Of a stretch of DNA of 7,077 nucleotides, positions 1 through 5,626 are shown one piece after another (within the stretch, counting starts at the first letter, position 1; each line of letters starts with the position of its first letter). A program made the translations under genes and the position numbers. The notes beneath the pieces are model-generated. The model was not told the origin of the DNA. It saw nothing but the letters and a program-made list of their open reading frames with translations, and ran no database searches. The stretch is from contig CALKXC010000100.1 of NCBI GenBank assembly GCA_938004025.1, positions 1 through 7,077 on the forward strand. Direction: 5' to 3'. Source of the stretch: an uncultured Leucothrix sp. GTDB taxonomy: Bacteria > Pseudomonadota > Gammaproteobacteria > Thiotrichales > Thiotrichaceae.

Positions 1-82
1 CAGCAGCACTGTATGCAGCTGGGGCTACTGCTAAACTTAAAAAAGCAGCAGCAAGTAGTAATTTAAATGAGTTCAATTTCAT
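1..82 (-). CDS. petC: Cytochrome c1 of the bc1 complex, N-terminal signal-peptide fragment (partial)
   Basis: This is the 5' end of a gene that runs off the left edge; 27 codons are visible. The peptide starts MKLNSFKLLLAAAF and continues as a hydrophobic Ala/Leu-rich segment ending near AAYSAA, a typical Sec signal peptide with a small-residue cleavage region. The start codon overlaps the cytochrome b stop as ATGA (79-82), and a GAGG-type ribosome binding site lies just upstream inside petB, which suggests translational coupling. No haem motif can be seen because the mature protein lies outside the window. The identification as cytochrome c1, the periplasmic haem subunit that takes electrons from the Rieske protein, rests on the conserved petA-petB-petC order plus the export signal, not on visible catalytic residues. 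Confidence 0.85.
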   Translation of the reverse strand, partial: MKLNSFKLLLAAAFLSLAVAPAAYSAA

Positions 83-1467
83 CCTGTTACCCTCGTTGGA
101 ACTTCTTTTTCCTCATTAGCGGCACCAACAAAATGTGGTAGCAATAAGGTTGTCGCTAGATAAGCAACTGGTATTAACAGCATCTGCCAGAACAAACTGC
201 TCTGATTGTCAGTGAAGCTTGAGTCATATCGCAACAAGTCCCAGAAAAGCACAGAAACAAGCAGAATGACAAACCACATCAAGTAATTAACTTGCCTTGG
301 ACGACTGTGAACGTAAGTGACAGCAAAGAACAAGAAGTAAATTTGCGTACCACGCGTACCTAGCTCTTTCAAGCCATCAGTTACAGCCATGACACCTAAT
401 ACACCTAGCACAATGAAAGTTACCGAGAACCAAGCAAGGTTAATCAAGTGAGCTTTGTTTCTGTAACGAACCGACTTAATTGGATTCTTATCTAACCATG
501 GCAAAACAAACAGTACCGCAATAGCAGCAAACATGGCCAACGTTCCATACCAAGGATCAGGTACTGCTCGAAGCACAGTATAGAACGGCGTGAAGTACCA
601 AACTGGAGCAATGTGCTCAGGTGTTTTCAGTGCATTTGCAGGCTCAAAGTTTGCGTGCTCAATAAAGTAGCCGCCGCCTTCTGGCATGAAGAAAACAATG
701 AAGAAGAAAACAATTAAGAAGACAACCACGCCTACAATATCTTTCACTGTGTAATAAGGGTGGAAAGCAATACCATCTAAAGGTATACCCTTCTCATCTT
801 TGAGCTTTTTGATCTCAACGCCATCAGGGTTATTTGATCCGACCGTGTGCAAAGCAACGATATGAACAAATACTAAACCAACCAAGATCAAAGGCACTGC
901 CACAACGTGGAATGCAAAGAAACGGTTAAGGGTAGGATCCGATATTACAAAGTCACCACGAATAGTGGTTGAAACAACATCCCCAATGTAGGGAATGGTA
1001 TTAAAGAGATTGATAATTACTTGGGCACCCCAGAAAGACATCTGACCCCATGGTAATAAGTATCCCATGAAAGCTTCAGCCATTAGTGCTAAGTAAATTA
1101 GCATACCGATCAACCAAACTAATTCACGTGGACCTTTAAAGGAACCATAAATTAAGCCACGGAACATATGCAGATAGATAACGATGAAGAACATCGAAGC
1201 ACCTGTCGAATGCATGTACCGAATAAACCAACCGCCCGGGACGTCCCGCATGATGTACTCAACTGAAGCAAATGCCATCTCTGCGTCAGGTTTGTAGTGC
1301 ATTGTTAAGAAAATGCCCGTTACGATTTGTAACACAAGGCATAACATTGCAAGTGAACCAAAGAAGTAGAAGAAATTGAAATTCTTTGGCGCATAATATT
1401 CTGCGATGTGTTTATTCCACGTTTCTGTCAGTGGAAATCGCGAATCAATCCAATTTAGTAAACTCAT
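79..1467 (-). CDS. petB: Cytochrome b of the bc1 complex, with an extended C-terminus
   Basis: This is the membrane subunit of ubiquinol:cytochrome c reductase that carries both b haems and the quinol (Qo) and quinone (Qi) sites. At 462 residues it is longer than the roughly 400-430 usual in gammaproteobacteria. The haem ligands are H86 and H100 in helix B and H187 and H202 in helix D; the helix D spacing of 15 is as in cytochrome b6, whereas mitochondrial cytochrome b has 14. The Qo motif at 288-291 is PVWY rather than PEWY. Predicted helices lie near residues 31-56, 80-105, 114-136, 183-206, 242-262, 305-323, 343-363 and 371-386. Two further hydrophobic segments, about 394-411 and 424-444, come before an end (EVPTRVTG) that resembles the normal family terminus (PVPERVT). 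The ATG overlaps the petA stop by one base (TAATG). The family assignment is certain; the role of the extra helices is unknown. Confidence 0.97.
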   Translation of the reverse strand: MSLLNWIDSRFPLTETWNKHIAEYYAPKNFNFFYFFGSLAMLCLVLQIVTGIFLTMHYKPDAEMAFASVEYIMRDVPGGWFIRYMHSTGASMFFIVIYLHMFRGLIYGSFKGPRELVWLIGMLIYLALMAEAFMGYLLPWGQMSFWGAQVIINLFNTIPYIGDVVSTTIRGDFVISDPTLNRFFAFHVVAVPLILVGLVFVHIVALHTVGSNNPDGVEIKKLKDEKGIPLDGIAFHPYYTVKDIVGVVVFLIVFFFIVFFMPEGGGYFIEHANFEPANALKTPEHIAPVWYFTPFYTVLRAVPDPWYGTLAMFAAIAVLFVLPWLDKNPIKSVRYRNKAHLINLAWFSVTFIVLGVLGVMAVTDGLKELGTRGTQIYFLFFAVTYVHSRPRQVNYLMWFVILLVSVLFWDLLRYDSSFTDNQSSLFWQMLLIPVAYLATTLLLPHFVGAANEEKEVPTRVTG

Positions 1468-2060
1468 TATGCAGCCACTCCATTTTCACCGATCAGTAAC
1501 AAGGAATCGGATATAAAGTAGTAAGGTGGGATTTCCATGTTAGTTCCAGCAGGCGCACCTTTAAATACGCGACCAGCCAAATCAAAACGTGAGCCGTGAC
1601 AGGGGCAATAAAAACCACCTTGCCAGTCTGCGCCTAGGTCAGCAGGAGCCACTTCTGGACGATACTGAGGGGCACAACCTAAGTGAGTACATTTTCCAAG
1701 CATGACAAGAATTTCTGCTTCACGAGAACGACTTTCTTTATCAACATATTCAGGCTGCAAGGACAGCTCTGACTTGGGGTCTTTAAGCTGAGGCACAATA
1801 CTAGGTAGCTTAGATAGCATATCTGAAGTTCTATTAACTACAAATACCACCTTACCCTGCCACTCGATACTGATCATTGCACCTGACTCAAGCTTGGATA
1901 TATCTACTTCAACAGGAGCACCCGCCGCTAATGCACGAGCACTAGGGGTGAGAGAACCTATAAAAGGTATTGCAATCGCACCAACACCGACCGCACCAAC
2001 AGCTGAGGTAGCACCAATAAGAAAGCGCCTACGCTTCTTATCAACTCCTGTGTCTGCCAT
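1467..2060 (-). CDS. petA: Rieske [2Fe-2S] iron-sulfur subunit of the bc1 complex
   Basis: This subunit takes the first electron from quinol at the Qo site and passes it to cytochrome c1. The protein has 197 residues, the usual size. The N-terminus is cytoplasmic, with a twin-arginine-type motif (KKRRRFLIG, residues 8-16) followed by a hydrophobic segment (about 14-36), which fits Tat export with the helix kept as a membrane anchor. The cluster ligands are in box 1, CTHLGC (C124 and H126 ligands, C129 disulfide), and box 2, CPCHGS (C152 and H155 ligands, C154 disulfide). The final APAG/IPPY region matches the Rieske fold's proline loop area. The ATG at 2060 has a strong AAGGAG ribosome binding site about 8 bases upstream. 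It is the first gene of petABC, preceded by 220 non-coding bases that probably contain the promoter. Confidence 0.98.
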   Translation of the reverse strand: MADTGVDKKRRRFLIGATSAVGAVGVGAIAIPFIGSLTPSARALAAGAPVEVDISKLESGAMISIEWQGKVVFVVNRTSDMLSKLPSIVPQLKDPKSELSLQPEYVDKESRSREAEILVMLGKCTHLGCAPQYRPEVAPADLGADWQGGFYCPCHGSRFDLAGRVFKGAPAGTNMEIPPYYFISDSLLLIGENGVAA

Positions 2061-2091
2061 TTCTATAACTCCTTAATCTTCAGAATCTGTA

Positions 2092-2109
2092 TTGCTATTT
2101 ATATAGCAA
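2092..2109. repeat. Inverted repeat TTGCTAT-N4-ATAGCAA in the petA leader
   Basis: This is a perfect 7-bp inverted repeat (2092-2098 with 2103-2109) and a 4-base AT-only loop. It ends about 16 bases before the AAGGAG ribosome binding site of petA. In the mRNA it could form a small leader hairpin; in DNA it could be an operator. It also overlaps the alternative TATATA -10 element. Confidence 0.4.
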
Positions 2110-2137
2110 CTTAGCGCTCGCCATGTAAGCAAAGCGC

Positions 2138-2159
2138 AAATCAAGCTAAGAAATCAAGC
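2138..2159. repeat. Direct repeat AAATCAAGC x2, 13-bp period
   Basis: AAATCAAGC occurs at 2138-2146 and again at 2151-2159, separated by TAAG. On the coding strand it reads GCTTGATTT twice. It lies between the candidate upstream promoter and the petA start, so it could be a regulator binding site or simply a short duplication. The TTGAT core resembles half of an FNR/ANR box, but the halves are direct rather than inverted. Confidence 0.5.
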
Positions 2160-2170
2160 CTGATCTAAAT

Positions 2171-2189
2171 TTGGGCTATAGTCGCCCAA
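2171..2189. repeat. Inverted repeat TTGGGC-N7-GCCCAA over the candidate -10
   Basis: There is a perfect 6-bp inverted repeat, TTGGGC (2171-2176) and GCCCAA (2184-2189), with a 7-base centre that holds most of the candidate -10 hexamer. The position would suit an operator bound by a dimeric regulator of petABC. The arms do not match a regulator site that I recognise, and a 6-bp repeat can occur by chance. Confidence 0.4.
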
Positions 2190-2206
2190 GTTAGTAATTA
2201 GGTCAA
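2178..2206 (-). promoter_or_regulatory. Candidate sigma-70 promoter for petABC
   Basis: On the minus strand a TTGACC element (2206-2201, five of six matches to the -35 consensus) is followed after 17 bases by GACTAT (2183-2178, three of six matches to the -10 consensus). It sits just after the hairpin at 2213-2235 and about 120 bases before the petA start. A second, weaker option is TATATA at 2105-2100 with TTACAT 17 bases upstream, closer to the gene. The long gap before petA makes a promoter likely, but which element is used cannot be settled from sequence. Confidence 0.35.
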
Positions 2207-2212
2207 GTTGTA

Positions 2213-2235
2213 AAGCCTCCCACTAGGGGAGGCTT
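2213..2235 (-). terminator. Possible terminator hairpin after the di-haem cytochrome gene
   Basis: A 9-bp perfect stem (AAGCCTCCC at 2213-2221 with GGGAGGCTT at 2227-2235) encloses a 5-base loop, about 45 bases downstream of the cytochrome stop codon. The stem is GC-rich, which fits intrinsic termination, but on the minus strand the 3' side continues only as CTTTAC, so the U-tract is short. It may give partial termination between the cox-cytochrome unit and petABC, or act as a 3'-end stabilising hairpin. Confidence 0.5.
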
Positions 2236-2265
2236 AAAAACCTAAAGAACAGTCAAAAAACCTAA
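2236..2265. repeat. Direct repeat AAAAACCTAA x2, 20-bp period
   Basis: AAAAACCTAA is found at 2236-2245 and 2256-2265. On the coding strand it is TTAGGTTTTT twice, in the 3' untranslated region between the cytochrome stop and the hairpin at 2213-2235. The function is unknown; the T-rich runs may contribute to transcript ending or to RNA processing. Confidence 0.4.
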
Positions 2266-2280
2266 GCAACTAAACATGTA

Positions 2281-3108
2281 TTACTGACTATTAATAACCA
2301 TGAAGTTAACTGCTTCGATGACTGCTTGATCTGTAAGTGATGGGTTTCCGCCTTTAGCAGGCATTGCCCCTTTACCCTTCACTGCGCCCGTATGTAACGA
2401 CGCCAAACCGTTTGCAATTCTTGGAGCCCAAACCGCTTTGTCACCAAGCTTTGGCGAATTAGCAACACCATTGTCGTGGCATGCAAAACAAGAGCTTTTA
2501 TACGTCGACTCACCCAGCTTTGTTAGCTCGAGTTTGACAGGCTCTGCTACTGCCGGAACTGCCGCTGCTGTTTCAGCTACAGCAGGCTCTGCAGCTTTAG
2601 CAACTTCTTTAGCAGGCTCAGCTTTGACAGGAGCGGCTTCAGAAGCTTCAGCCACTTCAATTCCAACGGTAGAAAGCATCTGCTTAATCGCTGCTGAAAT
2701 TTCGTCATCAGTTAAGGTTGGATCACCACCACGTGGTGGCATGCCACCTTTACCTTTAATCGCACTGGCAAGCACAGCATCGTAACCACCCGCTAAACGC
2801 GCTTCCCAATCAGCTTTTGCACCAGCATCCAACTTAGGTGCGTTGGCAAGACCAATCGCGTGACAAACCTTGCAGTTCTTATCGACGATGGCATCACCGG
2901 ATCGTGGAGCACCTGCTTCAACAACAGGCTTAGCTAGCGCAACGCTACCAATTGGCTTGAGAGCCGCAGCCATAGTCGGGTCGACCTTGGCCTCATCAGT
3001 CCCAGAGCCCTTGTCAGACGGAGCGAACAACCAAAGTATACCGATAAATGCTGCAGCTACTAGTTGAACCCAAAAGAACCCAGGTAGTTTTTCATGAGAA
3101 CCAGACAT
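2281..3108 (-). CDS. Membrane-anchored di-haem cytochrome c (tandem c5-like domains)
   Basis: The protein has 275 residues. A hydrophobic segment (about 10-29) followed by a charged Gly/Ser region suggests an uncleaved N-terminal anchor with the rest in the periplasm. Two class I c-type domains follow. Domain 1 has CKVCH (C79, C82, H83) and the probable distal Met in GGMPPRGG (M123). Domain 2 has CFACH (C207, C210, H211) and GAMPAKGG (M249). The domains are clearly duplicates, sharing the LANAPKL/VANSPKL and KGKGxMPxxGG patterns of the c5 family. An Ala/Pro/Glu/Lys/Val-rich linker (about 151-192) separates them and is probably flexible. The ATG at 3108 has a GGAGG site just upstream. Its place between cox and pet genes suggests that it shuttles electrons from cytochrome c1 to the aa3 oxidase; this role is inferred. 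Confidence 0.92.
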   Translation of the reverse strand: MSGSHEKLPGFFWVQLVAAAFIGILWLFAPSDKGSGTDEAKVDPTMAAALKPIGSVALAKPVVEAGAPRSGDAIVDKNCKVCHAIGLANAPKLDAGAKADWEARLAGGYDAVLASAIKGKGGMPPRGGDPTLTDDEISAAIKQMLSTVGIEVAEASEAAPVKAEPAKEVAKAAEPAVAETAAAVPAVAEPVKLELTKLGESTYKSSCFACHDNGVANSPKLGDKAVWAPRIANGLASLHTGAVKGKGAMPAKGGNPSLTDQAVIEAVNFMVINSQ

Positions 3109-3161
3109 GGTTGCCTCCAGTTATATAATTCTAAAATTTGATTTATAAAAAGCGTACGGAC

Positions 3162-3845
3162 TTATTCAACTTCTGCGCGCTTTGTATTCAGTTTCACAAA
3201 TAAAAACAATGTTATTAATGCCATCAAAAACCACTGAAGCGCATAACCGTTGTGTCTATCAATTTTTCCAAAATATGGCTTCCACTCTCTGATGTAGCCA
3301 TGTTGCTCATCCTTAGCCAACTCAATCATGATAGGCAAGAACGTTAATCCTAATTCAGCACCAAAATCGTTCGGCTCGAAAGCCTGTACTATATGTGGGA
3401 ACTTGGTGCCGCTTAAATCTCTTTTTTCAGCAAGCTGTATAGTATTTGAAGGATCTTTAATGACCCCTGAAATAGTAACTGTTTCTTGCATCACCTCAAC
3501 ATCAGGCAATTGATCTCTTCTTCCCAACATAGGAACCCAACCTCGATTCACTATGACAGCGCTTGCTTGGCCATCAATCAAAAATGGCGTCAGCACATGA
3601 AATCCAGGTCTTCCTTGGTGAGTTTTATTATCCCAAAGGAATTGATGATCACTAACGTACTGGCCAGAAATGATAGCCTTGCGGTATATCTCAAGCTTTA
3701 AATTACCACTAACTTCGTTGATAACTACCGCTTGCTTTTCTACAGCTGAGTTAACATCTCTCTCAATTTGACGTTTCTCATCAGCGCGATCTAACTGCCA
3801 GAGCCCAAGCAAAATTAAAACCGGAAACACAACGAAAAACGCCAA
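3162..3845 (-). CDS. SURF1 family cytochrome oxidase assembly protein
   Basis: SURF1/Shy1 proteins help haem a insertion into subunit I of aa3-type oxidases. The topology here is typical: an N-terminal helix (about 2-16), a periplasmic domain and a C-terminal helix (about 201-217). Family signatures are GLWQLDRA (14-21), NRGWVP (100-105) and RHNGYALQWF (197-206). The coordinates use TTG at 3845, the only standard start codon in the open frame, giving 227 residues, but no ribosome binding site precedes it. The frame stays open upstream to 3911 and encodes GRFRFKPALVPT just before the TTG, which resembles the usual SURF1 N-terminus. Translation may therefore begin further up, perhaps at the ATA of 3899-3897, which overlaps the stop of the preceding gene as ATAA and would give 245 residues. 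The family call is secure; the start is not. Confidence 0.9.
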   Translation of the reverse strand: MAFFVVFPVLILLGLWQLDRADEKRQIERDVNSAVEKQAVVINEVSGNLKLEIYRKAIISGQYVSDHQFLWDNKTHQGRPGFHVLTPFLIDGQASAVIVNRGWVPMLGRRDQLPDVEVMQETVTISGVIKDPSNTIQLAEKRDLSGTKFPHIVQAFEPNDFGAELGLTFLPIMIELAKDEQHGYIREWKPYFGKIDRHNGYALQWFLMALITLFLFVKLNTKRAEVE

Positions 3846-3895
3846 TGTAGGGACTAGTGCTGGTTTAAACCTAAACCTTCCTAACTGTATACCTT

Positions 3896-4102
3896 TTATC
3901 CGAATACACCATCAGGCTGAATCCAGCCCATCCAATATGAAAACATCACAAATACAAACAAAGCTATCGATGCAGCAATTCGTCTGGCTAAAGACTTCAT
4001 CATTCTTTGGGAGCCTGACTCATCATTCATCATGTAGTAGAGGGCTGAACCCAAACTATAAACAATGAAAAGAAAGAAACAGATAACTATGATTTTTATC
4101 AA
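3896..4102 (-). CDS. DUF2909 family two-helix membrane protein
   Basis: This is a 68-residue protein with two predicted membrane helices (about 3-24 and 41-62) joined by a short polar loop (NDESGSQRMMKSLARR). The pattern SLGSAL in helix 1 and the end GWIQPDG match the small twin-transmembrane DUF2909 proteins normally encoded between coxC and SURF1 in gammaproteobacterial cox clusters. Its biochemical role is not established; an oxidase assembly or stability function is inferred from position. The start is TTG at 4102, with a GAGAG-type ribosome binding site upstream; the frame closes with a stop codon two codons earlier, so no ATG alternative exists upstream. The 3' end abuts or overlaps the presumed SURF1 start. 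Confidence 0.88.
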   Translation of the reverse strand: MIKIIVICFFLFIVYSLGSALYYMMNDESGSQRMMKSLARRIAASIALFVFVMFSYWMGWIQPDGVFG

Positions 4103-4128
4103 AATTTACTCTCACTTCTCAGTAACGA

Positions 4129-4160
4129 GTTAGGTCAATCTTTGGAAGCATTGACCTAAC
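4129..4160. repeat. Perfect 11-bp inverted repeat between coxC and the DUF2909 gene
   Basis: GTTAGGTCAAT (4129-4139) pairs exactly with ATTGACCTAAC (4150-4160) around a 10-base loop. It fills the 73-base gap after coxC and ends 27 bases before the DUF2909 start. No run of U follows on the minus strand, so it is not a standard intrinsic terminator. It may act as an mRNA processing or stabilising hairpin that lets coxC be expressed above the downstream assembly genes, or as a protein binding site. Confidence 0.6.
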
Positions 4161-4175
4161 ATATACTGAATTAAA

Positions 4176-5057
4176 TTAACCCGTGAACCAGTAAACATAG
4201 ATAAACAAACCTAGCCATACCACATCAACAAAGTGCCAGTACCAAGCAACTGCCTCAAAGGCGAAATGGTTTTCAGGAGTGAAGTGTCCGCGAATGATAC
4301 GCATCAAGATGCAGATTAGCATCACAGTACCTAACGTTACGTGGAAACCATGGAAACCTGTTAATAGGAAGAAAGTACTTCCGTAAACACCAGAAGTCAT
4401 CTTAAGGTTTAGGTCGCCATAAGCATGAGCGTACTCATATGCTTGGAATCCTAGGAAAATCACACCGAGAGTAATCGTTGCAATCATGCCGTAGATCAAT
4501 TGGTCACGCTTTTTGTTGTATAGTGCCCAATGTGCCCAAGTCAACGTTGCACCACTACAAAGAAGGAGCATCGTGTTTATCGCTGGAATACCCCAAGCAT
4601 GAACAAGCGCTGATGGTACCGCGAATGTTTCAGGGTTTGGCATTTTCACCAAAGGCCAGTTAGCACTAAACTCAGGCCAAAGCAGCTTAGCTGTCCACAT
4701 GTTGTTGCCCTCACCGGCCAACCAAGGGATAGAAAACTCTCTCGCATAGAACATCGCACCAAAGAACGCTGCGAAGAACATAACTTCTGAGAAAATGAAC
4801 CAACCCATACCAATGCGGAATGATTTACCAACCTGCTGATTGTAGTACCCACCTTCGCTTTCGCTGACGACCTGTCCCATCCAGCCAAACACCATGAATA
4901 CAACAATTACCAAACCAAGCACGGCAAGACCAGCACCTAAACCACTTCCGTGGAGTGAACTAGCAAAGCCTCCTAATAAGAAAGCCATGCCTATAGAGCC
5001 AACGATTGGCCAGTAACTGCCCTCTGGCACGTAATATTGATCTTTAGATTGCTGCAT
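4176..5057 (-). CDS. ctaE: Cytochrome c oxidase subunit III
   Basis: This is the 293-residue integral membrane subunit that stabilises the subunit I/II core and supports proton uptake. Seven hydrophobic segments are expected and are visible near residues 15-36, 41-63, 82-105, 148-178, 187-207, 225-255 and 270-291. Family motifs include FIFSEVMFF (88-96, with the conserved Glu91), GFHGFHVTLG (234-243) and WYWHFVDVVW (272-281). The N-terminus (QSKDQYYVPEGSYWPIVGS) is the form usual in gammaproteobacterial subunit III. The ATG at 5057 has an AGGAG site about 6 bases upstream. It follows ctaG by 35 bases and is probably in the same transcript. Nothing looks truncated. Confidence 0.97.
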   Translation of the reverse strand: MQQSKDQYYVPEGSYWPIVGSIGMAFLLGGFASSLHGSGLGAGLAVLGLVIVVFMVFGWMGQVVSESEGGYYNQQVGKSFRIGMGWFIFSEVMFFAAFFGAMFYAREFSIPWLAGEGNNMWTAKLLWPEFSANWPLVKMPNPETFAVPSALVHAWGIPAINTMLLLCSGATLTWAHWALYNKKRDQLIYGMIATITLGVIFLGFQAYEYAHAYGDLNLKMTSGVYGSTFFLLTGFHGFHVTLGTVMLICILMRIIRGHFTPENHFAFEAVAWYWHFVDVVWLGLFIYVYWFTG

Positions 5058-5092
5058 TGAAAGCTCCTACATTTCTCGATGTCTTGTTGTAC

Positions 5093-5626
5093 TCAAGCAT
5101 CAGGTTTAATTCTAAAAAAGTTATAAGAAAGCGTAACGTTATGGACATTTTTGTCCAATGACGGCTCGACGACAAAACGAACAGGCATTTCAACCGGCTG
5201 CTTCGCAGCGAACTCCTGACGCGTAAAACAAAAACATTCTAATTTCTTAAAGTGAGTTGCTGCTTGATAAGGAGCAATACTCGGAGTCGCTTGGCCGATT
5301 ACCACGTCGTTAGAACGGTTTTCAGCAAGATAATTCATGGTATACACTTTCCCTGGTACAACTTCCATCCTCGCGACCTCAGGGCGGAAACTGACAGGAA
5401 AACCGGCTGCAACAGCCGCAGAAAATGTCACTGAGACTAACCTTGATTCATCAATTTCATAGCTACTTCGTACTTCTTGATAGCTTTCGTTAGTCGTTCT
5501 GCCATTAAAACCAGTAATATCACAAAGAATGTCATACAAAGGCACTAACGCAAAAGCGAAGCCGAACATCAACACTGGAACACAAACCAGTTTGATCCAG
5601 AAGCTTTTTGCAATGGGTTCTTTCAT
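5093..5626 (-). CDS. ctaG: Cytochrome c oxidase assembly protein CtaG/Cox11 (copper chaperone for CuB)
   Basis: CtaG/Cox11 delivers copper to the CuB centre of subunit I. The 177-residue protein has one N-terminal helix (about 10-31) and a periplasmic immunoglobulin-like domain. Family signatures are VPLYDILCDITGFNG (28-42, with the conserved Cys35), PSIAPYQA (115-122) and the copper-binding CFCF (131-134, Cys131 and Cys133). The ATG at 5626 follows directly on the stop codon of the small upstream gene (TAAATG), with an AGGGAAG ribosome binding site lying inside that gene's last codons, so the two are probably translationally coupled. The length is near the family norm. Confidence 0.97.
   Translation of the reverse strand: MKEPIAKSFWIKLVCVPVLMFGFAFALVPLYDILCDITGFNGRTTNESYQEVRSSYEIDESRLVSVTFSAAVAAGFPVSFRPEVARMEVVPGKVYTMNYLAENRSNDVVIGQATPSIAPYQAATHFKKLECFCFTRQEFAAKQPVEMPVRFVVEPSLDKNVHNVTLSYNFFRIKPDA

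Noticed and set aside
118..315. Frameshift or gene fusion as the cause of the long cytochrome b
   Set aside because: The frame ends in a family-like terminus (EVPTRVTG) and keeps the ATGA overlap with petC, so the extra segment is in frame and looks like genuine coding sequence.
2138..2159. FNR/ANR box upstream of petA
   Set aside because: The TTGAT-like halves are in direct, not inverted, orientation, so the TTGAT-N4-ATCAA palindrome is absent.
2438..3067. Two plus-strand open frames (115 and 65 codons) rich in Ala, Ser and Thr
   Set aside because: They are antisense shadows of the Ala-rich di-haem cytochrome; the low-complexity composition mirrors its linker.
3109..3161. Promoter for the di-haem cytochrome in the gap after SURF1 (TATATA-like sequence)
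   Set aside because: The AT-rich hexamer lies almost on the ribosome binding site and has no convincing -35 partner at the right distance.
3328..3701. Two overlapping plus-strand open frames of 61 and 71 codons
   Set aside because: They are antisense to SURF1, with no start signals and no recognisable protein features.
4129..4160. Intrinsic terminator after coxC
   Set aside because: The stem is perfect but lacks a U-run on the minus strand and the stem is not GC-rich; recorded as an inverted repeat instead.
4646..4906. 86-codon open frame on the minus strand inside coxC
   Set aside because: It lies wholly within the subunit III gene in another frame, has no recognisable domain or ribosome binding site, and subunit III is unmistakable there.
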